Of a stretch of 64,000 bases of DNA, positions 51,465 through 59,791 are shown piece by piece. Source of the DNA: Bog-366 sp963722555 (lineage in GTDB: Bacteria > Acidobacteriota > Terriglobia > UBA7540); assembly GCA_963722555.1 (NCBI GenBank), contig CAVRNQ010000007.1:2232001-2296000 (forward strand). The letters are read 5' to 3'. Both the position numbers and the translations under genes were made by a program. Position 1 is the first letter of the stretch, and each line of letters starts with the position of its first letter. The notes below the pieces were generated by a model that saw only the letters and a list, made by a program, of their open reading frames with translations, had not been told where the DNA came from and ran no database searches.

Positions 51465-54056
51465 TCAGTTTGCAACTGACTGCAATCCGGCGAGCGGGCG
51501 ACGCAGTCGGTTGCGGTCCTCAAGGCCAATCCTGACCAGCTCAAACGTCAATTCCTGAGGCCGTGCTTCCCGCACCAGCACGTCGCCGTGGATACGGCGT
51601 AGTCCCGACGGGAATTCCAAGCCGACCGCAACGCCGGGCTTGATGTGGCACTGGCTTCGGGCTACGCCGCCCCCCAGGCTAAGCTGTTCGATGGCTAACC
51701 GGTGGCTGCCCTGGGCGGCGTGGACTTCGCCTTTCAGGGGATAGGGCAGATTCAAGCGCAGATAGCGCCGCTGGCGCAGCCAGGGGGTATCGGGCTCAGG
51801 GTCGAGTGGCGCGAGAAACATCTCGGCGGTGTTCAGGCCGGAGCGCGGCAGAAAGTGTTTGGCCCACTCGGGATCGATTTTCTGTAGCGCCTGCATGGCC
51901 GTGATCCGCAGCTCGCGGTGATACTTCCATCGCCAAAAACGTTTGGCTTCCGCCAAGGGGCGGAGGAGTGACCCGGCGCTGGATTCGCGGAGCCGTCCCA
52001 GGGCTTCGATGGCCTTGATCTGCAAATAGGGCTCGGCAGGTTGGGAGGACTCCTTCTCGACGATCCGCATGAGCCGGGGAGCGTTGGCGCGGTCGCCGCA
52101 CATGCCGATCTCGTCAACGGCCTCCGCCCAGACGGTAGAGCTGAGGAGATCGAAGATCTTCTCCAGTAATTTTCCCCGCTGGGGCGCCAGGCTGCTGGCC
52201 AGTTGCCTCACCACCTGGTCATGGGCGATCTGATCCCAATCTCGCAGACGCGAGGGAAGAAGTTCTTCCAGGGCGCGTGGTTCCAGGCGGCTGAGCAGCG
52301 CTACCTTGGAAGTGGCTTCCGGCGCGGGGCGGTTTTGCAGGATCGTGCGGAGGTAAACGACTGCTTCGGGGCCCACTCCCTGGGCCAGTTCCAGTAGCCG
52401 TTCCCATTCGTCCCGGCGCGAGCAGTGCGGAACGCGACTGGCCATCTGGTCGACCGCGGCGTGGGGCATACGCCGCAGGACTTCCACCAGGTCGTCGGGA
52501 ATCCGGGGGGCATGCAGGGCTTCTTCAATGAAAAGCGGCAGGGGGTTTCCCACCTTAACGCGTGGCCAGAGGATCCGGGCGTGTCCGGGCTGGCACCGCT
52601 CCAACGTTTCCATCGCCACCAGTGCTTCCCGGACGGCGGGGTATTGGCGGCGCGCTGCGGCTTCGTGGCTATGGCGAACAAAGGTGGCGTCCAGGAGGGA
52701 TTGCAGGTCGGCGTTCGTTTCGCGGGTCAATTCCTCGCCCAGGTGGTGCAGGGTGGACTTCAGCATCGAGGCGTCGACGCGGGAATAGAGGTCGGCCAGG
52801 TCTGTCAAGCCCGTTGCAGCTTTTTGCCGGGCTTCTCCTTCCTTGGCGTGCACGCATTGCGCATAGTTCTCCAGGATGTCGCGTGCCGACTCCACATCGC
52901 CGCCCGTGAACAACTCTCCTACGAATTGGCGGATGTTGCGCGGCGGAATGGCCCAGGCTTCCGGCGACAGCAGGATCTTGCGCTTGGCGCGCTCCGGCAC
53001 GCCGGCCCAGAATTGCCGGTCGAGGATATCGGAGTGAGATTCCACCTCCAGGCCGGCGCGCCCCATTTGCTCCTCGTGCACTTTCAGGACCTGCCGCAGA
53101 GAACCGATCTCGCGTTTGAGCCGGTCGAGGAGCTCCACCACGGCGTTGGTTCGCACATCTCCACGCTGGTACTGTTCCAAGGCAAAGCGAATGGCCACAC
53201 GCTCGGCAATCTGCAGCAGCAGGGGGGCGTCCGGCCTTATGGGTTCGGATTGTGATCCCAAACTCAGCAGGGCCTGGGTCAGGGCTGCCTGCCCCGAAAC
53301 CGGCAATTGCTGGATATGCTGCTCGACGCTACCGATCTGCCCGGTCGACTCCGGTTGCTGAGCCGTCTGACCTAGCTGCACCAGGCATTGCAGGACTTTC
53401 AGGACATCATCCTCCTTTGCCTGGGGAGGGGCGACCGCGGCCTCCCTCGCGCTGACTGACGGCCCGGTGGGTTGGTTGCGGGCGCCTTCCGCCGCCGCGA
53501 TGAGCTGCAACAAGCGCTGCGGGTTCTCGAGCCAAGGCTGCAACTTCTTGGCGTCGGCTCCCAGTGATCGCGCCGCCAACTGGGCGGCCAGCCCAGGGTC
53601 ACCCAAGGAAGCATCTTGGGCAACAAACCGCACTTCGTTTACACGGATCGGCCCCTTGTCTCCTCCCAGGGCGGCCTGGAGTTCGGCGGCGAGCGATCCG
53701 GCTTGGGGAGCGCGAGTGCCGAAGCCGCGAACAAAACGCCAAAGATCATCGGCCGTCACCCGCGGGGAGAAATGGATGCTGGAGAGTCCGGCGGAAGAAA
53801 GCAATAGGGCAAAACTGCGGTCCGTGGGCCGCTTCTCGAGCGGCACGCCATCCAGTAGTACCTGCGTACCAGACACGCCCAGGAGCAATCCGGTTTTCCC
53901 AGCGCTCTGCAAAGCCCTACGCAGGTCCTCCCAAGCGGTGCCCAGGAGTGTCGTGGTCCGCTCGTGCTCCGTGCCATATAGGCGCACGGTCTTCAGCAGG
54001 ATGTTGAGGCTGCGCACGAAACGTCGAGCAGTTTCGGGACTGGATGCGTCTTCCAT
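51465..54056 (-). CDS. HEAT-repeat-like protein with C-terminal PilZ domain
   Basis: The protein is 863 residues starting MEDASSPETARRFVRSL (ATG 54056, after AAAGGC). The frame continues to 54335 but that part is non-conserved. Most of the protein is alpha-helical with HEAT-like units, for example IGMCGDRANAPRLMRIVEKE and YLQIKAIEALGRLRESSAGSLLRPL. The last 100 residues resemble PilZ (RYLRLNLPYPLKGEVHA, then IEQLSLGGGVARSQ), a c-di-GMP-binding fold, though the RxxxR/DxSxxG motif is not fully kept (SLGGGG-like). It may be a scaffold responding to c-di-GMP. Confidence 0.7.
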   Translation of the reverse strand: MEDASSPETARRFVRSLNILLKTVRLYGTEHERTTTLLGTAWEDLRRALQSAGKTGLLLGVSGTQVLLDGVPLEKRPTDRSFALLLSSAGLSSIHFSPRVTADDLWRFVRGFGTRAPQAGSLAAELQAALGGDKGPIRVNEVRFVAQDASLGDPGLAAQLAARSLGADAKKLQPWLENPQRLLQLIAAAEGARNQPTGPSVSAREAAVAPPQAKEDDVLKVLQCLVQLGQTAQQPESTGQIGSVEQHIQQLPVSGQAALTQALLSLGSQSEPIRPDAPLLLQIAERVAIRFALEQYQRGDVRTNAVVELLDRLKREIGSLRQVLKVHEEQMGRAGLEVESHSDILDRQFWAGVPERAKRKILLSPEAWAIPPRNIRQFVGELFTGGDVESARDILENYAQCVHAKEGEARQKAATGLTDLADLYSRVDASMLKSTLHHLGEELTRETNADLQSLLDATFVRHSHEAAARRQYPAVREALVAMETLERCQPGHARILWPRVKVGNPLPLFIEEALHAPRIPDDLVEVLRRMPHAAVDQMASRVPHCSRRDEWERLLELAQGVGPEAVVYLRTILQNRPAPEATSKVALLSRLEPRALEELLPSRLRDWDQIAHDQVVRQLASSLAPQRGKLLEKIFDLLSSTVWAEAVDEIGMCGDRANAPRLMRIVEKESSQPAEPYLQIKAIEALGRLRESSAGSLLRPLAEAKRFWRWKYHRELRITAMQALQKIDPEWAKHFLPRSGLNTAEMFLAPLDPEPDTPWLRQRRYLRLNLPYPLKGEVHAAQGSHRLAIEQLSLGGGVARSQCHIKPGVAVGLEFPSGLRRIHGDVLVREARPQELTFELVRIGLEDRNRLRRPLAGLQSVAN

Positions 54057-54535
54057 AATGCCTTTGTCGCGAAGCGCCCGGGCCAGAACCCTCCGGCCCA
54101 GGGCGCGCACGACATGGTACTTATAGCACGTCGGTAATCTCTTGCCTACAGTACAAAGGTACCAGCCGCTGCACCGTCCGGCGGGTCGGCCTGCCGTTCG
54201 GGAGCGCCGGTCCCGCAGGGCGGGACGGAGTCCGCCCAGCGCGGCAGGAGTTTGACCCTCCCATCTTGATCCCGAGGGTGGAACGACGCGTTCATCCGGG
54301 AAAGCGCCGCCGCCGGAGCTTGGCGGCCACCCCACAACTTGTTTTGCTGCTCGGAAGATGCAGCCCGGTCTACCGCCCTAGGCTTGCCCCGTCGCCTCCA
54401 GCCTCAGGAGTTTATGTGCAAACTGACACTTGTCATTGACTTCCGAGGCCTCGAAGGGCCAGCATCCTGCCAAGTTCTGCAGATTATCCGAGGCCGAGTC
54501 CGCGACGTTTTTGCCAAAGAAGAGGAGGCGCTGCC
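54057..54535. other. Divergent promoter region between HEAT/PilZ and exported-protein genes
   Basis: This 479-bp gap separates divergent genes. On the minus strand TATAAG (rc of 54127-54132 region) could be a -10 box for the HEAT/PilZ gene. The plus-strand side is GC-rich with the GAAGAGGAGG ribosome site just before 54536. No small gene is visible. Confidence 0.35.
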
Positions 54536-55723
54536 ATGCACAAGAAACATATCTTCATGTGGATAGGCATTCTGGGTCTGACCTGCTTGGCCCTGACTAC
54601 TATGTGGTCTTTGCCCTTTCAAGGTGAGGACGGAATGCATTACCTGCCCAATAAGGTCGGAAAATGGAAACCGTGGACAATTGACACTGAGGTTCGAGTA
54701 GACTACAAGCTGACCCAACGCGAGGTTGATAGCTTCCTGGGGACGCTCGAACGCCTGGCCACGATATTTCGGGAGTTGAAAGCACTCACCCCTCCCCTCG
54801 GTGTGGACGCTCGCAGTCATCTCAGCCTTCAATCCCCGCCCAGCAGTGAAGTACAACGGCCTCGCTCTTACATCCCCGTGGTTGGCCGCGTTACCGTGGA
54901 CCTCTTGCCCTACTATATGGATGAGGGTGGCAGAATCGATACCAATCCGGACGATTCGGCCGGGTTTGCGCTATACGTCAATGACCTGAGCCACATCTTT
55001 AGGGGGGAAAGATACACGAAGAAAGGAGTCGTGGAGGATTGGTTTGCGGCCGGTGAGCCCACCGAGATGGAGGACGAGCAGGGTCTGTACTTCCTGGCGC
55101 CGAAGGTAACGGGTAACCTGCAAGGATTCCCCATTTACGATACCGCTGCCGTCATTCTTGTGAAGAGCCAGAAACCTCTCTGGGTTCCGGTTAGTCAGGA
55201 GCGTTTCCTTCGTCATGCCATCCGCAGGGCCCAGGAACTCCTCGAGGCTCAGAATGAGGAGCAGAGAGAAATGATGAAAGGCGTGCCTCCGGATGAGGTG
55301 CGGGAGGGGGAAAAGTTGGCGCGCGAATCAGAGGCTGGGACGAGAGCGACCTTGGCCGAGAATCCGGGCAACATCCGGTTCCTCCGCGCGGATTACGTCA
55401 AGGCCTTGACACAGGAGCTGGCGTCGCTTTCCTCGGAGCAACGAGCCGCGCCGGCCTTTTATTCCCCGGATTGGAAGACCACGCGGCGCCCGTCAGGCCT
55501 GCTTAACCCAGGCGCGCCCCAAGCCCAACCCGTGGTTTCCCCCAACGCCGACTTTTTCAATCCGGCGCTGCCGCGCACAGCAATTCAGGTGATCGTGGTG
55601 TTAGGCATTTCCGGCGCCGACCGGGCTGCGGCTCATCCGGAGAGAGCGAATCCTGCGGTGGTGCGACGTTTTGAGGTGAGGAATTCCCTTGACTGGAGGA
55701 GTGTGGCCGCGCTCGTGGAGTAG
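54536..55723 (+). CDS. Exported protein of unknown function
   Basis: The protein has 395 residues. An N-terminal signal or anchor (HIFMWIGILGLTCLALTTMWSLP) is followed by a mixed, mostly soluble sequence with no recognised domain. Notable stretches are YIPVVGRVTVDLLPYYMDEGGRI, GLYFLAPKVTGNLQGFPIYDTAAVILVKSQKPLWVPVSQERFLRHAI and a charged helix (RRAQELLEAQNEEQREMMKGVPPDEVREGEKL). GAGGAGG precedes the ATG. It is monocistronic. I cannot assign a function; the periplasm is its likely place. Confidence 0.75.
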   Translation: MHKKHIFMWIGILGLTCLALTTMWSLPFQGEDGMHYLPNKVGKWKPWTIDTEVRVDYKLTQREVDSFLGTLERLATIFRELKALTPPLGVDARSHLSLQSPPSSEVQRPRSYIPVVGRVTVDLLPYYMDEGGRIDTNPDDSAGFALYVNDLSHIFRGERYTKKGVVEDWFAAGEPTEMEDEQGLYFLAPKVTGNLQGFPIYDTAAVILVKSQKPLWVPVSQERFLRHAIRRAQELLEAQNEEQREMMKGVPPDEVREGEKLARESEAGTRATLAENPGNIRFLRADYVKALTQELASLSSEQRAAPAFYSPDWKTTRRPSGLLNPGAPQAQPVVSPNADFFNPALPRTAIQVIVVLGISGADRAAAHPERANPAVVRRFEVRNSLDWRSVAALVE

Positions 55724-55785
55724 GGCCTCCTTGTAGCGCCGCAACCTGCGGAGCAAGCAAGTAACGCGAAAATCTGTTTTCGGGG

Positions 55786-56394
55786 CTAGCTCTTCTTGAA
55801 GAGCTTCCCTCTCGCGGCGCCAATCAATCCCATCAGCCCAGAGGCAAGGAGAAGCAAGCTGGAAGGCTCCGGTGCGCCGGTGGTGACGCTCACGTCATCG
55901 AGATAGTAATACGAGGGAACCTCGTAGCCGGCAAAAGTCAGTTGGTCACTTCCCGTTCCTGTCACAGTAAATGTGTATTGCTTGTATCCGAAGGCAGCAA
56001 CGTTGGAAAGATTCAATAGAGGGGATCCATCCCACTCCGCTTCGAAATGGTTTTCGGTGTCAGTATAATTGTGGTCCAGCCAGAAGGTCAGGCTGTAAGT
56101 TGCCCCATTGGTTGTGGCAAGAGTCTGGGAAATAGTATCATCTAGATATGCCGTGGCCCCAAACGCGGCAGCATCATTCCCACTGTATGGGTTATCTGTA
56201 ACGTAGAAATCGCTCCCGCTTGCCGCAGGAACAGTGTTCCAACTCGTAAAGTCACCTGTCTCGAAGCCGCAGTTCGCGACGAGATTGCCCGCGATTCCAC
56301 TGCAAACGCTGCCGGCCCACGACGCTGCCGGGAGCCCCAATGAAATAAGACCCAAGAAGACGAGCGTAACGACGAGATTCGTTCTCCTGTGCAT
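55786..56394 (-). CDS. PEP-CTERM sorted secreted protein
   Basis: This 202-residue protein has a signal peptide (LVVTLVFLGLISLGLPAASWA). Its middle beta-rich domain (NLVANCGFETGDFTSWN, LDHNYTDTENHFEAEWDG) resembles carbohydrate-binding-type folds. It ends with a PEP-CTERM anchor: APEPSS, then a hydrophobic helix (LLLLASGLMGLIGAA), then a basic end (RGKLFKKS). The tail is recognised by exosortase EpsH/XrtA, linked to exopolysaccharide. No exosortase gene is in the window. GGAGGGAG precedes the ATG. Confidence 0.85.
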   Translation of the reverse strand: MHRRTNLVVTLVFLGLISLGLPAASWAGSVCSGIAGNLVANCGFETGDFTSWNTVPAASGSDFYVTDNPYSGNDAAAFGATAYLDDTISQTLATTNGATYSLTFWLDHNYTDTENHFEAEWDGSPLLNLSNVAAFGYKQYTFTVTGTGSDQLTFAGYEVPSYYYLDDVSVTTGAPEPSSLLLLASGLMGLIGAARGKLFKKS

Positions 56395-56856
56395 TTACTC
56401 CCTCCACCTATGAATTTCGCGTCAATTTAACCATGCAATTAATGTTCCAACCCGCGTGATGTTTTGTAATCTATAGTAAAACAAGCAGATACCAAGCCAG
56501 GCGGTATCGGGGAGACCGCGCGACCGGCCCGGAGAAGGCGAAACTCCTACACTAAAACTGCAATTCTTTTCAACCCGATGTTCAAGCTACTTCGGCAGGC
56601 TATCGGCCTCTCAGCGCGCTTCAGCGGCTGGCGCAGACATGCATGTGTTCCGCATGGCTGCGGTTTCCCCAGGGAATTGCTCCGTGAACCACATTGGCCC
56701 CCATGCAGGTTGGCAGGCGCAGACGTTCTGAGGTCCGCGCGCAAACCTCTGATCTGCTGATCGTCTCCCCAGTATGGTATTCTCGCGCCGAGGGCTGCGC
56801 TTTTCCGCCCGCGGCGCGGGCTGCCTTCATGAACGAACTTCTATTATTACACGACA
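56395..56856. other. Gap upstream of PEP-CTERM gene
   Basis: This 462-bp region holds the PEP-CTERM promoter on its left (a moderately AT-rich part, 56410-56490) and GC-rich sequence with CACACATGCATG-like and GCATGTGTTCCGCATGGC repeats at 56635-56655. I see no gene and no riboswitch pattern that I can name. Confidence 0.35.
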
Positions 56857-58095
56857 CTACTGCGACTTCCGGGTTCGATGAAATGTGCCGTGCGTTTTAT
56901 ACGGCAGTTCGGTGAGATTCAGAGTGTTGGAGCCCGAGACGCTGAACTCAAACCTCTTGACCTCATCAACTGGTTTGTTCTTGTATGCCGGTCGTCCTCC
57001 AGGGTGCGAAGGATTGGGAGTCCAGCTTTCGGTTTTGGAGCTCATAGTCAAGACATTACCCTGCACATTGTAGTCGCCCTGTTGCACAGATGCGCCACTA
57101 ACCACCGTGCCGGAGCCCACGATGAGGTACCAGAAAGTTCCGTCCTCCCGAAAGCGATAGGCCTCGCCCGTGTAGGCGCCCCGAATGTACGCGCCCGTGC
57201 CCGCGTCCACCACATCTCCAAAGGAATCAGAATTGGCCCAGGCTCCGACCAGCACACCCGCCCGTCCGCCCCTTTGACTGCCTCGCGCGGGATTTTCGCC
57301 CACGGCCGCGGGTTGCTGCTCTGTTCCCGGCGCCGAGGCCGTTTTCTTGGCTGAAAGCTTTTCGTAAGTTGCGCAGAAGCTCGTATTCTCCGGCTCCAGT
57401 TTGCAGGCGGCATGAAACTCCCGCACGGCCGCCGGAAGGTTCCCCGCCTTTTCGAGCACCAAGCCGAGGCCGTAGTGTGCCTTGGGGTAGTTCGGTTTCA
57501 GGTGCAGTGCCTCGCGGTACGCGGCTTGGGCTTCCCTCAGTTCGCCCTTATGGTAAAGCGCAGACCCGAGGTTGTTATACGCTGCCGGGATTTCGGGCCG
57601 CAGGTGCAGGGCTTCGCGATTCTCGGTGATCGCCCCGTCCCATTTCTTTTGTTCCAGAAGAACATAGCCGAGCGAAAAATGAATATCCGCCCTCTCCGGG
57701 GCAAGTCGCCGGGCGGCGCGATATTCTTTCTCTGCCTCTGGGTACTGCTTTTGCGCCTTAAATTGAGCGCCCCGAGCCAAAAGGTGTCTGAGTTCCTTGT
57801 CACTTGTCTCCGGCGCTGCGGCTGAATCCAGGGGGCGCGCTGGCTTGGCGGCGCGCAAAGCTTTAACGAGCACTTCTTCCCCCCCTGCCTCACGCAGGGC
57901 TTTGAAGAAGTCCTCCCCCGGCGTGAAGTTGATTCCGTATTGCTGGACCAGGTCCGCCAGACGCTCGCTGGGAACATAATTGCGGGCCAACTCCAGTATC
58001 TCCTCCTTGCTCAGCGCCTTGTGCGTTGCAGGGAAAGCCGTTGCCAGACCGACGGTGGCTACGAAGAGAAGCAAAACGAAAAGACGGAGTTTCAT
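56857..58095 (-). CDS. Exported TPR protein with C-terminal beta domain
   Basis: The protein is 412 residues starting MKLRLFVLLLFVATVGLATAFP (ATG 58095, after a G-run). The frame to 58467 crosses a dispersed repeat (translated RGNDQ) and is not used. Signal peptide; residues about 20-65 form a helical domain; four or more tetratricopeptide repeats follow (about 90-245: AEKEYRAARRLAPERADIHFSLGYVLLEQ, AITENREALHLRPEIPAAYNNLGSALYHKG). The C-terminal domain (about 285-412, GVLVGAWANSDSFGDVVD, YRFREDGTFWYLIVGSG) resembles lipocalin-like bacterial domains. It probably binds a partner in the periplasm. Confidence 0.8.
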   Translation of the reverse strand: MKLRLFVLLLFVATVGLATAFPATHKALSKEEILELARNYVPSERLADLVQQYGINFTPGEDFFKALREAGGEEVLVKALRAAKPARPLDSAAAPETSDKELRHLLARGAQFKAQKQYPEAEKEYRAARRLAPERADIHFSLGYVLLEQKKWDGAITENREALHLRPEIPAAYNNLGSALYHKGELREAQAAYREALHLKPNYPKAHYGLGLVLEKAGNLPAAVREFHAACKLEPENTSFCATYEKLSAKKTASAPGTEQQPAAVGENPARGSQRGGRAGVLVGAWANSDSFGDVVDAGTGAYIRGAYTGEAYRFREDGTFWYLIVGSGTVVSGASVQQGDYNVQGNVLTMSSKTESWTPNPSHPGGRPAYKNKPVDEVKRFEFSVSGSNTLNLTELPYKTHGTFHRTRKSQ

Positions 58096-58182
58096 ACCCC
58101 CCCCTATCCGAATTATGGATATCGGTAATATCGCTGCGCACATCCTAGGCCCATCCTTTTCGTAAAGCAAGCGTGCCTCGGG

Positions 58183-58375
58183 GGTGCTGGTGTCATTTGG
58201 AATGGGATCCCTTTCGAAACACTGGTCATTCCCGCGAAAGCGGGAATCCAGTCCGGCGGCGCCGCATTTCCAATGGCTGGCGGAGTAGATTCCCGCTCCG
58301 CGTCTTCGCGGGGACAAGCTTCGCGGGAATGACTGCACCTGGGAGCGCCCGTGTCTCGCAAATGACACCAGTACC
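58183..58375. mobile_element. TIR element carrying GTCATTCCCGCGAAAGCGGGAAT repeat
   Basis: A 193-bp segment has 17-bp ends, GGTGCTGGTGTCATTTG at the left and CAAATGACACCAGTACC at the right, complementary with one mismatch. Inside is the common palindromic repeat CATTCCCGCG...GCGGGAATCC and a degenerate second copy. It lies between the TPR and SGNH genes, both on the minus strand, so it may sit in the TPR promoter region. Confidence 0.75.
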
Positions 58376-58382
58376 CGTCCTC

Positions 58383-59663
58383 TCAATGATAGCCCACCAG
58401 ATAGCCTTTGAAATCGAACGATTCCGGGTTGGGCTTGCGATAGGTAACCGGTTTGGGATCGAGCCATTTCACCAGCGTATCTTTGATTGCATACGCGAAG
58501 AAATGATTGCCGCGGGGGCTATAGTGGAAGATGAAATACTCTTTCATGTACTCATCAAAAGTCAGGTTGTACTTTTTGAAATCCCGGAGATGGACCACGT
58601 TCATGTCGAAGTAATCGAACTTTTCTTTCTCGACGTAATCGACAATCTCCTGGTCGTAGCGCGTGCCACTTTTCTGCATTTCGGCCATAGCGCGATAAGG
58701 GTCAAAGAGGATCACCAGCAGCTTTTTCCCGTTCTGCCTCGAGAATTCCCGGGCTTTGTCGAGAATGAATCGCGTGGCCCGCAGCGAGTACAGGTCGAGG
58801 AGTTCGCCCGCCTGTTGATCGAGGGCCGATTCCCGGCTCCAATCCAGGGGATAGTTCAAACAGGCTGCCAGTTTGCTGATTCGTTCCCGGTCCAGGTCCC
58901 GGATGTACCCCAACTTGAAGGCATAGAGCTCGAGGGCCAAGTCGTCCTTGAGGTGGTCCACCATGAATTGCGGGTCCGTCATCTGATACAGCGCCGAGGG
59001 GGTCGCGAGCAGATTCTCCTTCTCCACCAGGCGCCCGGTTTCGAGGTCCATCTCCAGGTGGGCCCAGAAGTTTCCGTGGAACATGGTCCCACCCTGGTGG
59101 TTCCAGACCCGGTTGGTGATGGCGTGGCGGCAACGCAGCAGGCTCCGGATGTGGTCGTCGCCCCAGAGGTAGAGCATGAGGTACTCCGCTCCCCGATCGG
59201 CCCGTTCTTCCCTCAGCATCCTGCGGTAGGCCTGATAGACCCCAAACCCGCCCATCCCAAAGTTGCGGATCGGCTCGCCCAGGTGGCCTGCCAGATACTC
59301 CTGCCAGGTCTCGCCGTCGCTGACTTGGTGGCAATGCGTGAAGCTGTCTCCGTAGGTATTGATGCGGCATTTCCTGCCCGCATACATAAAGGAGGTGCGG
59401 GCCCCGGTGGTTTGGATGGTGGAAATGGTCGCGCTCCCGTCGATTCCATCGGACGGCAGATAATTCCCCAAGACGTAGCCTACTTCCGGATCAAAACGCG
59501 CCCAACTGGGACCGCGCAGAAATCTGTCAATCACTTCCCGCGGAACAGCGCTCTCCCTCAGGAAGTCTTCGAAGGTAACCGTGCCCGGCGCTCCCCTGAC
59601 TCCTACGTTGGCTACCAGTGGCGCCATCGCGGCCGCCATCTTGATGAATTCACGTCGTTCCAT
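58383..59663 (-). CDS. SGNH/GDSL-like hydrolase with Tat-like leader
   Basis: The protein has 426 residues. The leader MERREFIKMAAAMAPLVA resembles a twin-arginine signal (RRxFIK). Catalytic landmarks of the SGNH fold: INTYGDSFTHC (Ser block I), NFGMGGFG (Gly block II), YLWGDDH in place of the block III GxND, and SPRGNHFF (His block V). It would be an exported esterase or acetyl hydrolase, in the class that modifies polysaccharides. GGGGGAGGAA precedes the ATG. It is 128 bp downstream of the flavin amine oxidase on the same strand, possibly co-transcribed. Confidence 0.82.
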   Translation of the reverse strand: MERREFIKMAAAMAPLVANVGVRGAPGTVTFEDFLRESAVPREVIDRFLRGPSWARFDPEVGYVLGNYLPSDGIDGSATISTIQTTGARTSFMYAGRKCRINTYGDSFTHCHQVSDGETWQEYLAGHLGEPIRNFGMGGFGVYQAYRRMLREERADRGAEYLMLYLWGDDHIRSLLRCRHAITNRVWNHQGGTMFHGNFWAHLEMDLETGRLVEKENLLATPSALYQMTDPQFMVDHLKDDLALELYAFKLGYIRDLDRERISKLAACLNYPLDWSRESALDQQAGELLDLYSLRATRFILDKAREFSRQNGKKLLVILFDPYRAMAEMQKSGTRYDQEIVDYVEKEKFDYFDMNVVHLRDFKKYNLTFDEYMKEYFIFHYSPRGNHFFAYAIKDTLVKWLDPKPVTYRKPNPESFDFKGYLVGYH

Positions 59664-59791
59664 TTCCTCCCCCTAATCCTGCACGCAGACGAGGTCCCGG
59701 TCTAGAGTTCTCGGCCGCCCGGAAACGTACACCTGAACATCCTGGGGCGCAAGAGTTCCCGTCTCCTGATTCTCGCCAGAATGGGCTGGGC

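Noticed and set aside
54057..54335. N-terminal extension of the HEAT/PilZ protein
   Set aside because: It has no hydrophobic or domain character and no ribosome site, and the sequence turns family-like only from 54056.
58096..58467. N-terminal extension of the TPR protein
   Set aside because: It crosses a TIR repeat element (translated RGNDQ) and precedes a clear signal peptide at 58095.
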